A stretch of DNA of 64,000 nt from Sphingomonas sp. 28-63-12 (GTDB taxonomy: Bacteria; Pseudomonadota; Alphaproteobacteria; Sphingomonadales; Sphingomonadaceae), in NCBI GenBank assembly GCA_002281535.1, contig NCGD01000014.1, positions 1-64,000 of the forward strand, written 5' to 3'. Below are positions 38,044 to 45,790 of this stretch, in pieces. Numbering within the stretch: the stretch's first letter is position 1; every line of letters begins with the position of its first letter. The position numbers and the translations under genes were made by a program. A model generated the notes under the pieces. It saw nothing but the letters and a program-made list of their open reading frames with translations. It did no database searches and was not told the DNA's origin.

Positions 38044-39636
38044 TCAGCTGATCAGCCGCTTCAGGCCCGCCACCGTGTCTGCTTCGGCGGCGGGCTTGTC
38101 GGTCCTGATCCGGGCGATGCGGGGAAAGCGCATCGCCACGCCTGATTTGTGTCGGCTCGACAGATGAATCGAATCGAACGCGATTTCGAGCACCAGGGTC
38201 TTTTCGACCTCGCGCACCGGGCCGAAGCGCGCCACCGTGTGATCGCGGACGAATTTGTCGAGCAGTTTCAGTTCCTCGTCGGTGATGCCCGAATAGGCCT
38301 TGCCCACCGGCAGGAGCTGGCCATCCTCGGTCCAGCAGCCAAAGCTGTAATCGGAATAAAAGGATGACCGACGCCCGCTGCCACGCTGGGCGTACATCAC
38401 CACGCAGTCGGCAGTGAGCGGATTGCGCTTCCATTTATACCACAGCCCCGTGCGCCGACCGGCGACATAGGGTGAATCACGTCGTTTGAGCATCACCCCC
38501 TCGATCGCGGCATCGCGCGCGCCGTCGCGGACCGCCTCGAGCGCCGTGAAATCCGGTGCATCGATCAGCTGGCTGAGATCGAAGCGCTCCGGGTCGAGCC
38601 CGGCCACCACCTGCTCCAGCCGCGCCCGGCGTTCGGTCCATGGCCATGCGCGCAGATCATCCCCGCTATCGATCAGAACATCATAGAGCCGCACAAAGGC
38701 CGGATATTGGGCGAGCATCCTGGCCGACACAATCTTGCGCCCGAGCCGCTGCTGCAGCGCATTGAAGCTCGCTGCTGAGCCACCGGCCTCGCTGCTGCCC
38801 TGCGCATCGCCCTTGACCATCAATTCGCCGTCGACAACGCCGGGGGTAGCGAAAGCACGCGCGACATCGGGAAAACTGGCGGTAATGTCATCACCGGCGC
38901 GGCTGAACAGCCGCGTCTCGCCGGCGACATGGACGATCTGCACGCGAATCCCGTCCCATTTCCATTCGGCGACATAGTCAGCGAGATCGACGCGCAAATC
39001 CTCTAGCGGATGCGCCAGCATGAACGGGCGAAACACCGGCACATCGGCAGGATCAGGCCGCGGCGCCCGCCCCTCTCCCCAGGCGAACAGCGTGGCATAG
39101 GGCGGCGACAGCCCGTGCCACAACTCCTCGACCGCATCGACATCGATCGCAAACGCCTGCGCCAGCGCGGTCTTGGCGAGCCGGGCCGACACGCCGATGC
39201 GCAGCGCGCCCGTTGCCATTTTGAGCAAGGCGAAACGCTCGGTCGCGGTCAACCGATCGAGCATCGCCGCCAGCGCGGCCGGCGCGTCCGAGCGCGACAG
39301 GCCGAGCAGGGTCTCGATCACGTGGCTGACGGTGAGCGCCGTTGCCTCCTGTGGCGGCACCGGCAGATCAGGCCAGAGTAGCGAAACCGTCTCGGCAGTA
39401 TCGCCGACATAGTCGCGGCTCATCCTGAACAGGATCGGATCGACGCGCGCCTCGATCAGCGTGCGAATCACGCTGGACTTGATGCCGGGGATATCGAGAT
39501 CGCCGGTGAGCGCCGCGATCGCCCAGCCGCGATCGGGATCGGGCGCGGCGCGAAGATAATCGGCGATCAGCTTCAACTTAGCGTTGCGCGACCGCGTGTA
39601 GATGAGCGCGTCAAGTAGGGCAGCAAAGGACCGCAT
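38044..39636 (-). CDS. ATP-dependent DNA ligase, ligase-associated repair type
   Basis: A 530-residue ATP-dependent DNA ligase. An N-terminal helical domain (SFAALLDALIYTRSRNAKLK) precedes the nucleotidyltransferase domain with motif I EWKWDGIRVQ, where lysine takes the AMP, motif IIIa RLYDVLIDSGDDL, motif IV EGVMLKRRDSPY and motif V WYKWKRNPL. An OB-fold follows. The DNA-damage-associated bacterial ligase has this exact make-up and normally sits with Lhr-core, PdeM and the MBL exonuclease. Here it is about 8.5 kb from the exonuclease. It is followed upstream at 6 bases by a DUF3833 lipoprotein gene on the same strand. Confidence 0.93.
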   Translation of the reverse strand: MRSFAALLDALIYTRSRNAKLKLIADYLRAAPDPDRGWAIAALTGDLDIPGIKSSVIRTLIEARVDPILFRMSRDYVGDTAETVSLLWPDLPVPPQEATALTVSHVIETLLGLSRSDAPAALAAMLDRLTATERFALLKMATGALRIGVSARLAKTALAQAFAIDVDAVEELWHGLSPPYATLFAWGEGRAPRPDPADVPVFRPFMLAHPLEDLRVDLADYVAEWKWDGIRVQIVHVAGETRLFSRAGDDITASFPDVARAFATPGVVDGELMVKGDAQGSSEAGGSAASFNALQQRLGRKIVSARMLAQYPAFVRLYDVLIDSGDDLRAWPWTERRARLEQVVAGLDPERFDLSQLIDAPDFTALEAVRDGARDAAIEGVMLKRRDSPYVAGRRTGLWYKWKRNPLTADCVVMYAQRGSGRRSSFYSDYSFGCWTEDGQLLPVGKAYSGITDEELKLLDKFVRDHTVARFGPVREVEKTLVLEIAFDSIHLSSRHKSGVAMRFPRIARIRTDKPAAEADTVAGLKRLIS

Positions 39637-39642
39637 CGCTGG

Positions 39643-40200
39643 TTACGGCGCGCCGACCCGCCTGATCGTCTCATCGAGCACCGCCAACGTCAGCCCCCAT
39701 TTGCGGACGACCAGAATGTTACGCGCGGATTGCCCGTCTGGGGCGAGGGTCAGATATTGCTGGGTATCGAGACCGCCCTTCATGGTAAAGCGCAGATGAA
39801 GATGGTTGCCATTGGTTTCGCCAGTCACGCCGCCAGTCGCGTCGGTCAAGCTGCCGGCATAATGATCGGGCCGGATTTCACTGATCCGCCATTGGCGCTG
39901 CTTGGGCGGCTTGCCGGCTTCCTCGACGGTCTGGTCGAGCACCAAAATGCCGTCCGCCCCGACCCGGCCTAGGCCATGGACGATCACCCGGTGTCGCTTG
40001 CCGAAGATCACTTTGAGCGAGGCGTGGCCTTCAGCCGGGCCGGTGAAAAAATCGATTGCCGCAAAGCGCGGCGCCGACGCCAACGGTGCAGGGTGCGGCA
40101 CGGCCACACAGCCGCTCAGCACGGTGGCGCCCAATACGGTAGCGACCAGCACGGCCAGCCGCGCAGGCTGGCTGGTCCCGCCCCTCGTCATCAATGCCAT
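39643..40200 (-). CDS. DUF3833 family lipoprotein
   Basis: A 185-residue exported protein with a lipoprotein signal (LAVLVATVLGATVLSGC), where the cysteine would be lipidated. The rest matches the DUF3833 family: FFTGPAEGHASLKVIFGKRH and then a calycin-like run of strands with RQWRISEIRPDHYAGSLTDA. ATG 40200 has AGGAGC in front. Function unknown. It ends 6 bases before the ligase start and is probably co-transcribed with it. Confidence 0.82.
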   Translation of the reverse strand: MALMTRGGTSQPARLAVLVATVLGATVLSGCVAVPHPAPLASAPRFAAIDFFTGPAEGHASLKVIFGKRHRVIVHGLGRVGADGILVLDQTVEEAGKPPKQRQWRISEIRPDHYAGSLTDATGGVTGETNGNHLHLRFTMKGGLDTQQYLTLAPDGQSARNILVVRKWGLTLAVLDETIRRVGAP

Positions 40201-40260
40201 TGCTGTGCTCCTGTCATGCAGCACTCGTCTTCGGCGGTCCCGCGCCGGGCCGCAAGCGGA

Positions 40261-40669
40261 TTAGCGCTGCGTTGCCCTGTTGAACGGCACGAGATCCCAG
40301 TGGTTACCATAGAGATCGGCGAACACAGCGACGGTGCCATAATCATGGGTGGCCGGTTCACGGACCCAATCGACCCTGGCCGCAGTGAAGGCGGCATGGT
40401 CGCGGGCAAAATCGTCGGTGGGGAGAAACAAGAAGAAGCGCCCGCCAGTCTGGTTGCCGATTGCCAGCACCTGTTGCGGCGACGCGGCGCGCGCGCGCAA
40501 GATCGTGGTAGCGTCCTCCTGCGCGCCCGGCGGGCGGATCGTCACCCAGCGTTTGTGCTGTTCGGGCTGGTCGCTGTCCTCGACGAGCGTGAAGCCAAGG
40601 CTGCCGACATAAAAGGCGAGCGCCGCGTCATATTCGCGGACGACCAGGGCGATATGGGCAATAAGTCAT
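40261..40669 (-). pseudogene. VOC (glyoxalase/dioxygenase-fold) family gene with disrupted start
   Basis: The frame from 40665 to 40261 encodes about 134 residues closely matching the intact VOC gene at 42135-42539 (shared HIALVVR, GFTLVED, RWVTIRPPG, DDFARDHAAFTAA, HDYGTVAVFADLYGN). The matching start would be ATG 40669, but it reads ATGACTT and is out of frame; the coding frame has TGA at 40668 and no ATG, GTG or TTG before GTG 40545, which would remove half of the fold. Either two bases were lost after the start codon, or initiation uses ATT 40662. I call it a probable pseudogene. Confidence 0.6.
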
Positions 40670-40739
40670 GACCGGCACTCTAGCGTAATCGATCGCGCGA
40701 AGCCTAAACACGCGATGGCGCTCTTGCGAGGACTCTGTT

Positions 40740-41399
40740 CTGCCCGATTTTGCTCGTCTGCTGGCCTTTATGGTGACGGTGCTGCTGATCGAAGCGACAC
40801 CGGGGCCGAACATGGCCTATCTCGCCGCGCTGACATTGGGCGAGGGGCGCCGCGCCGGATACCGCGCGGTCGCCGGTGTGGCGTTCGGGCTGGGACTGGT
40901 CGGGCTGGCGGCGGCGGTGGGACTGGCCGAGGTGCTGACGCGCAGCCCGCTCGCCTGGACTCTGCTGCGCTGGGCGGGGATTGGCTATCTGTTGTGGCTG
41001 GCCTGGGAGGGGTGGCACGGTATAGGCGGAACCGCCCCCGGCGATGCCCGTCCCGCCCGCGCGCGCCATTTCGTGCGCGGGCTGACGACCAATTTGCTCA
41101 ATCCCAAGGCGGCACTCTTTTATGTGGTCATGCTGCCGGAATTTGTCAGCCCCGCGACTCCAGCGCTGCCGCAGACGCTCATGCTGACAGCGCTGAGCGT
41201 TGCGGTGGCGAGCTTCATTCACCTGACGATCGTTACGCTGGCGGGGCGGGCGCACCAATTTCTGACCGGCCCAAGCCGTGCGCGGGCGACCCGGCGCGGG
41301 CTGGCTGTCGCCCTTGTGATCGTCGCTATGTGGTTTGCGGCCTCGACCAATCGGCCGCTATCGCCAACCGCCCCTCCACCGCCCGCGCGGGTATCCTGA
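40740..41399 (+). CDS. LysE/RhtB family amino-acid exporter
   Basis: A six-helix inner-membrane exporter of the LysE superfamily: signature [20 protein letters not shown], then [20 protein letters not shown] and [20 protein letters not shown]. The first ATG (40770) would cut the first helix. In frame upstream, [10 protein letters not shown] continues the helix to CTG 40740, which has GAGGA 7 bases before it, so I take CTG as the likely initiator (219 residues). Exported solute unknown. It is followed by ung after 17 bases. Confidence 0.82.
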   Translation: MPDFARLLAFMVTVLLIEATPGPNMAYLAALTLGEGRRAGYRAVAGVAFGLGLVGLAAAVGLAEVLTRSPLAWTLLRWAGIGYLLWLAWEGWHGIGGTAPGDARPARARHFVRGLTTNLLNPKAALFYVVMLPEFVSPATPALPQTLMLTALSVAVASFIHLTIVTLAGRAHQFLTGPSRARATRRGLAVALVIVAMWFAASTNRPLSPTAPPPPARVS

Positions 41400-41416
41400 C
41401 GATCAATGGCGGATTC

Positions 41417-42127
41417 ATGACCGACGCAGAACCAACGGTGCGGCTGCACCCGAGCTGGGCGACGCCACTGCGGCGTGAATTCGCGCATTCCTATATGGCT
41501 GCGCTAAAGCAATTTCTCGTTGCGGAGCGCGCCGCCGGCAAGCAGATATTCCCACCCGCGCGCGCCTGGTTCCGCGCGCTCGATCTGACGCCGCTCGACC
41601 AAGTGCGCGTCGTGATCCTCGGGCAGGATCCCTATCATGGCCCCGGTCAGGCGCATGGCCTGTGCTTCTCGGTGCCGCCGGGGGTCCGCCCGCCGCCGAG
41701 CCTCAGCAATATCTACAAGGAGCTAAAGGCCGATCTGGGGATCGAGCCCCCGCGTCATGGTTTTCTCGAAGCCTGGGCCGCGCAAGGTGTGTTGTTGCTG
41801 AATAGCGTGCTGACGGTCGAAAACGGACTGGCCGCATCGCACAAGGGGCGCGGGTGGGAACGGTTTACCGATGCGGTGATTGCGGCTGTTGCGGCGAAGG
41901 AGACGCCGGTCGTGTTCATGCTGTGGGGGAGTTACGCCCAAAAGAAAGCGGCGTTTGTGGAGAGCGTGGAAGCCGGCGGGCGGCATCTGGTGCTGAAGGC
42001 AGCGCATCCGAGCCCGCTCTCGGCGCATAACGGCTTTCTCGGGTGCCGGCATTTCTCCCGGGCCAATGCGTTTCTGGAAACGCGCGGGCTGGCGCCGATC
42101 AACTGGGCGTTGCCGGCTGCGGTGTAG
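41417..42127 (+). CDS. ung: Uracil-DNA glycosylase
   Basis: Family 1 UDG removes uracil from DNA to start base-excision repair. The 236-residue protein has the water-activating motif [40 protein letters not shown], and the minor-groove loop [11 protein letters not shown] with the catalytic histidine. Length and motifs are complete. It lies 17 bases after the LysE-type gene and ends 7 bases before a convergent VOC gene. Confidence 0.97.
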   Translation: MTDAEPTVRLHPSWATPLRREFAHSYMAALKQFLVAERAAGKQIFPPARAWFRALDLTPLDQVRVVILGQDPYHGPGQAHGLCFSVPPGVRPPPSLSNIYKELKADLGIEPPRHGFLEAWAAQGVLLLNSVLTVENGLAASHKGRGWERFTDAVIAAVAAKETPVVFMLWGSYAQKKAAFVESVEAGGRHLVLKAAHPSPLSAHNGFLGCRHFSRANAFLETRGLAPINWALPAAV

Positions 42128-42134
42128 CGCCGGG

Positions 42135-42539
42135 TCAACGCCCATCGCTGAACTGCACCAGATCCCACAGATTGCCGTAAAGATCGGCGAAGACCGCGAC
42201 GGTGCCGTAGTCGTGGCGGGCGGGCGGGCGGACCCATTCGACCCCGGCGGCGGTGAAGGCGGCGTGATCGCGCGCGAAATCATCGGTGGCGAGGAACAGA
42301 AAGACGCGGCCACCGGCTTGGTTGCCGATTGCTAGCGCTTGCTCTTGCGAGGTGGCGCGGGCGAGGAGGAGGGTGGTGGCGTTTGCCGCCGCGCCGGGCG
42401 GGCGGATGGTGACCCAGCGCTTGTCTTGTTCGGGTTGGTAGCTGTCTTCGACCAGCGTGAAGCCGAGCCTGCCGATGTAAAAGGCGAGCGCTTCGTCATA
42501 ATCACGGACGACAAGGGCGATATGGGCGAGACGGGGCAT
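42135..42539 (-). CDS. VOC family protein
   Basis: A 134-residue vicinal-oxygen-chelate protein made of two beta-alpha-beta-beta-beta units: [20 protein letters not shown] with GFTLVEDSYQPEQDKRW, then VFLFLATDDFARDHAAFTAA with HDYGTVAVFADLYGNLWDLV. Metal ligands would be the early histidine and the late glutamate/aspartate positions. Relatives include glyoxalases and bleomycin- or fosfomycin-resistance proteins, so function cannot be fixed. ATG 42539 gives the standard N-terminus. It is the intact copy of the damaged gene at 40261. Confidence 0.85.
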   Translation of the reverse strand: MPRLAHIALVVRDYDEALAFYIGRLGFTLVEDSYQPEQDKRWVTIRPPGAAANATTLLLARATSQEQALAIGNQAGGRVFLFLATDDFARDHAAFTAAGVEWVRPPARHDYGTVAVFADLYGNLWDLVQFSDGR

Positions 42540-42611
42540 GCACCACGCCGTAGCAGCTTTGCACGGTGGGCGTCGATCAATGGGCAATGAGGCGGGGCGG
42601 TCAGCTGGGGA

Positions 42612-43223
42612 TCAGGAACAGCCCTCGATATAGTCGAGCGCGGGGGCAGTGCCGACATGGATGACCGTGACGGTACGATCGCTGCCGATTTCGAAGCGCA
42701 GGGCGGGTTCGCCACTCTCGGCATTGGGCGCGGTCAGATATTTGGCGGGGGCGTCGACATATTTATGCGGCGTGGCGCGGAATCCGGGGAAGGCGGCCAT
42801 CACCTGCTGCTCGGTCGCGCCGACGCCGATCCCCTCGATCAGCGTCACGGCGGAGCGCTTGCCGACCGAAATGCGCCGCACCTTGCCATCCTCGACGATC
42901 GCATAGACGCCGGGATAGTCAGGCGAGGAGACGGTGCTGCACGCGTCCGACGCCTGGGCCCCGCGCACCGCCCAGCTGGTGTCACCGGGCACCGGCTGAC
43001 CGATCTTGAGCGCGCCAAGGCCCTCGAGCGTGAGGATGTTGGCATCGGCGGTGGCGGCGGGGGTAGGCGTGTCGACCGGGGTGATCGCGGTCGCGGTGGC
43101 GACGGGCGGGACAAAGTCGCTGGACGCCGTCCCGTTGGTGGTCGCTGGCGCGTCCGTGGCAGCGGGCGAACAGGCAGCAAGGCTGAGGGCGAGCGCCGTA
43201 GCGGCGACGAGATTGTGCTTCAT
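42612..43223 (-). CDS. Hypothetical lipoprotein
   Basis: A 203-residue exported protein. The N-terminus MKHNLVAATALALSLAAC ends in a lipobox, followed by a Thr/Ala/Pro-rich linker of about 50 residues. A compact C-terminal domain contains ILTLEGLGALKIGQPVPGDT and GIGVGATEQQVMAAFPGF, reminiscent of the small periplasmic domains found beside SmpA/PASTA-like lipoproteins. I cannot name a family. Three cysteines in the mature part (DACST and the final EGCS) could form a disulfide. Confidence 0.75.
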   Translation of the reverse strand: MKHNLVAATALALSLAACSPAATDAPATTNGTASSDFVPPVATATAITPVDTPTPAATADANILTLEGLGALKIGQPVPGDTSWAVRGAQASDACSTVSSPDYPGVYAIVEDGKVRRISVGKRSAVTLIEGIGVGATEQQVMAAFPGFRATPHKYVDAPAKYLTAPNAESGEPALRFEIGSDRTVTVIHVGTAPALDYIEGCS

Positions 43224-43272
43224 GCGCTGCCAACGGGCGGTGCGGGGGGATGGTTCCTGAGGGGTGATTCGA

Positions 43273-43302
43273 TTGACATTGGACAAAAGTCTGTCCAATA
43301 AA
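43273..43302 (+). promoter_or_regulatory. Promoter and operator of the phd-yoeB pair
   Basis: TTGACA at 43273-43278 and AATAAA at 43297-43302 make a sigma-70-like pair with 18-base spacing. A perfect inverted repeat lies between them: ATTGGACA (43278-43285) and TGTCCAAT (43292-43299). This is the expected place for antitoxin autoregulation. The predicted transcription start is almost at the antitoxin ATG (43308), and no Shine-Dalgarno site is visible, so the mRNA may be leaderless. Confidence 0.65.
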
Positions 43303-43307
43303 GCGCT

Positions 43308-43559
43308 ATGCAGGCTGTGTCCTATTCCGAAGCGCGCGAGAATTTGAAGGCGATGATCGACAAGGTCGTCGCCGACCGCGCGCCGCTCGCCATCACGCGC
43401 CAGCGTGGCGAGGGGGCGGTGCTAGTGTCGGCCAGCGAATGGGCATCGATCGAGGAGACGCTGTACCTGCTGCGCTCGCCCAAGAACGCCGAACGTTTGC
43501 TGGAAGCGGTGCGCGGCTTCGAAGCTGGCGGCGAGCCCGAGGTGATCGACTTCCCGTGA
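43308..43559 (+). CDS. Type II antitoxin, Phd/YefM family
   Basis: An 83-residue antitoxin. The Phd/YefM DNA-binding fold is visible as VSYSEARENLKAMIDKVVAD with APLAITRQRGEGAVLVSASE and WASIEETLYLLRSPKNAERL. The acidic C-terminal part (FEAGGEPEVIDFP) should wrap the toxin. It overlaps the toxin start by four bases (GTGA), and an operator-like repeat lies directly upstream. Confidence 0.93.
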   Translation: MQAVSYSEARENLKAMIDKVVADRAPLAITRQRGEGAVLVSASEWASIEETLYLLRSPKNAERLLEAVRGFEAGGEPEVIDFP

Positions 43560-43822
43560 ACGTGGCGTTCTGGCCGACGGCGTGGGAGGATTACCGCCAT
43601 TGGCAGGAACATGACGCCAAGATGCTCGACAAGCTCCACACCCTGATCGAGGAATGCCGCCGCCATCCGTTCAAAGGCACCGGCAAGCCCGAGCTGCTGG
43701 GCGGGAATCTCTCAGGCTGGTGGTCGCGGCGGATCGGTTGGGAGCAGCGGCTGGTGTATCGGGCGGTGGGCAGCGGTGACGTGCAGACGCTGCAGGTGGC
43801 GCAGTGTCGCTATCATTATTGA
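43556..43822 (+). CDS. yoeB: Type II toxin, Txe/YoeB family
   Basis: An 88-residue ribosome-dependent mRNA endonuclease toxin of the RelE fold. Family marks are FWPTAWEDYRHWQEHDAKML, IEECRRHPFKGTGKPELLGG, WWSRRIGWEQRLVYR with catalytic Glu and Arg, and the C-terminal CRYHY with the catalytic His and Tyr. It starts at GTG 43556 overlapping the antitoxin stop, so expression is coupled. All key residues appear intact, so it should be active. Confidence 0.93.
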   Translation: MNVAFWPTAWEDYRHWQEHDAKMLDKLHTLIEECRRHPFKGTGKPELLGGNLSGWWSRRIGWEQRLVYRAVGSGDVQTLQVAQCRYHY

Positions 43823-43842
43823 GCGTCGCGTCGTTGCTCGAC

Positions 43843-43871
43843 TTGACGGATGACTCCCGGAGGATTCTATT
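43843..43871 (+). promoter_or_regulatory. Candidate promoter after the toxin gene
   Basis: TTGACG (43843-43848) and TCTATT (43866-43871) are 17 bases apart, and point to the small gene at 43899 with a leader of about 20 bases. Confidence 0.45.
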
Positions 43872-43898
43872 GCTGCAACAACGCAGCGGAAGCTTTCT

Positions 43899-44153
43899 AT
43901 GGCACAGGATCAACAGCGCGCCGAGGTTGATCGCAATTACGATGCGTTCACGCGCTCGCTCGGCGGCATCCTGGCGGCGCATCGCGACCAGTTCGCGCTG
44001 ATGCGGGACGGCGGCATCGTCGCCTATTACGATAAGCCGGGGGATGGCTATCGCGAGGGCATATCGCGCTATCCCGACATGATCTTCTCCATCCAGGAAG
44101 TGACCGACGAGCCGATCGACCTCGGTTTCTGGTCGCCTGTCGCGCTCGATTGA
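43899..44153 (+). CDS. Small hypothetical protein
   Basis: An 84-residue soluble protein starting MAQDQQRAEVDRNYDAFTRS, with the rest rich in charged and aromatic residues (YYDKPGDGYREGISRYPDMI). A GGA about eight bases before the ATG and a promoter candidate upstream support it as a real gene. Its end abuts a retropepsin-like gene, and small proteins of this kind recur upstream of such proteases, so the two may act together. I recognise no family. Confidence 0.65.
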   Translation: MAQDQQRAEVDRNYDAFTRSLGGILAAHRDQFALMRDGGIVAYYDKPGDGYREGISRYPDMIFSIQEVTDEPIDLGFWSPVALD

Positions 44154-44562
44154 ATGGCGGCACGACGGCAGCCGCCTTGTCGTTCCCGTTACCGTCTATC
44201 CGCCACTCACTGGCACGACATTCGAGGGCGTTGCCGGCAACGCGCTGATCGACACCGGCTCGACAACGACGGGCGTGACTGGCCGGATTGCGGAGGAGCT
44301 GGGTTTACAGAGCATCGGCAAACGTCTGGTTTCGACGGTCGGCGGCGAGCGACAGATCGACCGCTACATCTTCCGCATCGGCCTCGACGGTCGCGCGGCC
44401 GACAATGACGCGCCGACCTTTCCCTATATCTTCGAAGATGTTGTGGGATTCGAACTACTTGACAGCTTCAGCTTCGACGTCCTGCTGGGGATGGACATCC
44501 TGCGGCAATGCGAACTGCTGATCGCGCCGGGGAATAGGGTTCGGCAGAGGTTTGGCGTTTAG
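44149..44562 (+). CDS. Retropepsin-like aspartic protease, non-canonical start
   Basis: A single-lobe retropepsin-type protein of about 137 residues. The active-site loop is NALIDTGSTTTGVTGRIAEE, a central strand region follows, and it ends with the family helix VLLGMDILRQCELLIAPGNR. The only ATG, GTG or TTG in the frame is GTG 44275, which would delete the DTG motif. The frame is open back to 44104; ATT 44149 overlaps the stop of the upstream gene as ATTGA and is my best guess. It may work as a dimer. A mutated start codon is the alternative. Confidence 0.6.
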   Translation: MEWRHDGSRLVVPVTVYPPLTGTTFEGVAGNALIDTGSTTTGVTGRIAEELGLQSIGKRLVSTVGGERQIDRYIFRIGLDGRAADNDAPTFPYIFEDVVGFELLDSFSFDVLLGMDILRQCELLIAPGNRVRQRFGV

Positions 44563-44607
44563 TGTGCTCTTGTTACAGCCCAATTTTGTGGATTCAGTAA
44601 ACTGTCC

Positions 44608-44629
44608 CCGTAATTCCACCGTAATTCCA
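44608..44629. repeat. Tandem 11-bp direct repeat at the island edge
   Basis: CCGTAATTCCA occurs twice in a row without a gap (44608-44618 and 44619-44629). It sits where the GC-rich backbone changes to the AT-rich gene pair, so it might mark an insertion boundary. No second copy was noticed at the other end near 46.6 kb. Confidence 0.5.
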
Positions 44630-44647
44630 AGCCCCGCGCCGAACCTA

Positions 44648-45790
44648 TTAACGCGAATTTTGGTCGACATCTTTTGGAGCATTTTGTTCGGCTATTACTT
44701 CCTTGATCAGATGTCTGTACTGCCAAACATTGAAAGCCATCGATTCGTTTACTTTATCCAATATCGATTGCGCGACAGTCGGGTATTTTCCTAAACCTAA
44801 AGCCAAATTATACAATAACTCCCCCCTACCTAATGGAAAGGAATTAGTAAACATCCAACGTATCAAATATGATATATACCTTTCTCTTTGACCTCGACTT
44901 TTAAGCATTCTTATTTCTGACCGTAACTTCAATAAGACACTGTTGCAGAGCATCGCTTTGTCTGTGTAATTGGCCATGATAAACTCAGCGATGGTGGGGC
45001 GTTCAATTAGTTCGGACAGCAGATAGGCAATGCGCCGTTCCTGCCTTGATAATTTCCGAATTCTAACAAGTGCGTTTTGAAATTCATGGCTAGGAATGCC
45101 CTCCTCTGACACTTCCGATAAAATCGGAGGTTTTGGACAATCAGGAATGCTTTCACGGACGCACTGCACAATCGATCCCCGGGAGAGAGTGAGCAGCGGC
45201 TCCAGCCTTTCCCATAGTTGATCGGGAACGAGATTTGGTAGCGCAGCATCAACTGACATAAACATAGCGCTACACAGGGAAGCCAGCTCCTCTTCAGTTG
45301 CACCCGGCTTTAAATTTTCAACTATTGTACTCCAGAGAGAATTCAAAAGGCAGGTTTCCAGCATACACGCTGTTTGCCTCGTTGCTCGCCAAGTCAGCCC
45401 ACCGTCAGCCAGCAACATTGCTCGAGCGTATCGAACTTCGCTATGACTCCCCGATAGTTGGGCAACCTGCAATGCATGGGCGCGCTGCAGCTCGGCAGAC
45501 GCAAGCATTCCGTTAAGCTCAGTCGCCGTCCCGACTATTACCTTAGAAGAATTACGAAAAAGATATAGAGGGGCATCTCCGACGCCGATATGCTCAGAGT
45601 GCGTACCATCAATGAGTTTACTCAGATCGCCGTCAAATAGCTGAAATTTCAATATCGTCTTTGCTGAAGCCCCAACGCATTGAACAAAGAGACCAGGCGC
45701 GGCCGGCGCAATAAATAAAGGTAAGTGAAACCCGTTGCCTCCGCTATCATAGGGAACGCCGCCTACGAGCTTAAATCGCATGTCAATCAC
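44648..45790 (-). CDS. Unknown protein B of an AT-rich two-gene cassette
   Basis: A 380-residue protein I do not recognise. The first 110 residues look beta-rich (FKLVGGVPYDSGGNGFHLPL, IDGTHSEHIGVGDAPLYLFR); the rest is mainly helical with charged segments (IRKLSRQERRIAYLLSELIE, LKLRSEIRMLKSRGQRERYI). No membrane span or signal peptide is obvious. Base composition is far more AT-rich than the neighbours, which indicates transfer. Its GTG 45790 overlaps the stop of the partner gene by four bases; ATG 45781 is also in frame. It converges on the retropepsin-like gene. Confidence 0.75.
   Translation of the reverse strand: MIDMRFKLVGGVPYDSGGNGFHLPLFIAPAAPGLFVQCVGASAKTILKFQLFDGDLSKLIDGTHSEHIGVGDAPLYLFRNSSKVIVGTATELNGMLASAELQRAHALQVAQLSGSHSEVRYARAMLLADGGLTWRATRQTACMLETCLLNSLWSTIVENLKPGATEEELASLCSAMFMSVDAALPNLVPDQLWERLEPLLTLSRGSIVQCVRESIPDCPKPPILSEVSEEGIPSHEFQNALVRIRKLSRQERRIAYLLSELIERPTIAEFIMANYTDKAMLCNSVLLKLRSEIRMLKSRGQRERYISYLIRWMFTNSFPLGRGELLYNLALGLGKYPTVAQSILDKVNESMAFNVWQYRHLIKEVIAEQNAPKDVDQNSR

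Noticed and set aside
40715-42127. A long plus-strand frame running through the LysE gene into ung
   Set aside because: The first 230 codons are out-of-frame GC-rich shadow of the LysE gene; the uracil-DNA glycosylase begins at 41417 with a normal family N-terminus.
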